35,666 nt of DNA from Vulcanimicrobiota bacterium (lineage in GTDB: Bacteria > Vulcanimicrobiota > Vulcanimicrobiia > Vulcanimicrobiales > Vulcanimicrobiaceae). Position 1 is the stretch's first letter. Each line of letters starts with the position of its first letter. The position numbers and the translations under genes are program-made. Positions 35,483-35,666 of this stretch are shown in pieces. The stretch spans positions 1 to 35,666 of the forward strand of contig PMFP01000095.1 in assembly GCA_003155175.1 (NCBI GenBank), read 5' to 3'. The notes under the pieces were generated by a model. The model saw nothing but the letters and a program-made list of their open reading frames with translations, searched no databases and was not told the DNA's origin.

Positions 35483-35666
35483 GTGAAAGAGAAGATTCAT
35501 CCCACCTGGTACCCCGACGCTCGCGTGCACTGCGCGTGCGGCACCGCCTTTACGACCGGCTCGACGCTCAAGGAGATCTCGGTCGAGATTTGCTCGGCTT
35601 GCCACCCGCTCTTTACGGGTCAGCAGAAGCTCATCGATACGGCGGGCCGCGTCGACAAGTTCAACC
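35483..35666 (+). CDS. rpmE: 50S ribosomal protein bL31 (partial, runs off window)
   Basis: [61 protein letters not shown]; Cys4 zinc-binding form. Absent from the ORF list because no stop is reached. Confidence 0.95.
   Translation, partial: MKEKIHPTWYPDARVHCACGTAFTTGSTLKEISVEICSACHPLFTGQQKLIDTAGRVDKFN

Noticed and set aside
1-35666. CRISPR arrays, tRNA/rRNA genes, transposases, phage genes
   Set aside because: No repeat-spacer periodicity, cloverleaf, transposase or phage-type proteins were seen; intergenic gaps are short.

Overview
High-GC bacterial chromosomal segment, densely coded in short operons on both strands. No rRNA, tRNA, IS element, prophage or CRISPR array was recognised. Left to right: (i) a 5'-truncated gltX fragment whose KMSKS region is scrambled by two compensating indels and which runs into the start of an unrelated minus-strand gene; (ii) a minus-strand operon of small and membrane proteins of unknown function, preceded by a clear M-box (ykoK-type Mg2+) riboswitch with an intrinsic terminator; (iii) esterase, patatin and APC permease genes, a NUDIX hydrolase, PduO-type cobalamin adenosyltransferase and archaeal-type ProRS; (iv) M16 peptidase, Amj-type lipid II flippase and TPR lipoprotein; (v) a PIG-V/GtrA/GT39 membrane glycosylation operon; (vi) GlpX, an Lpd-like flavoprotein, a split glutamine-dependent NAD synthetase (nitrilase + NadE) and CinA; (vii) an S8 protease lipoprotein; (viii) a tightly coupled four-gene LuxE-like / LuxC-like / class-III aminotransferase / Gfo-Idh-MocA operon, divergent from leuC-leuD; (ix) secreted proteins and lipoproteins including an S53 sedolisin; (x) the start of rpmE behind an extended -10 promoter. 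The strongest leads are the M-box-controlled operon of unknown genes and the LuxE/LuxC/aminotransferase/oxidoreductase operon. Family calls come from reading motifs by eye; no database search was run. Taxonomic origin is not determined.
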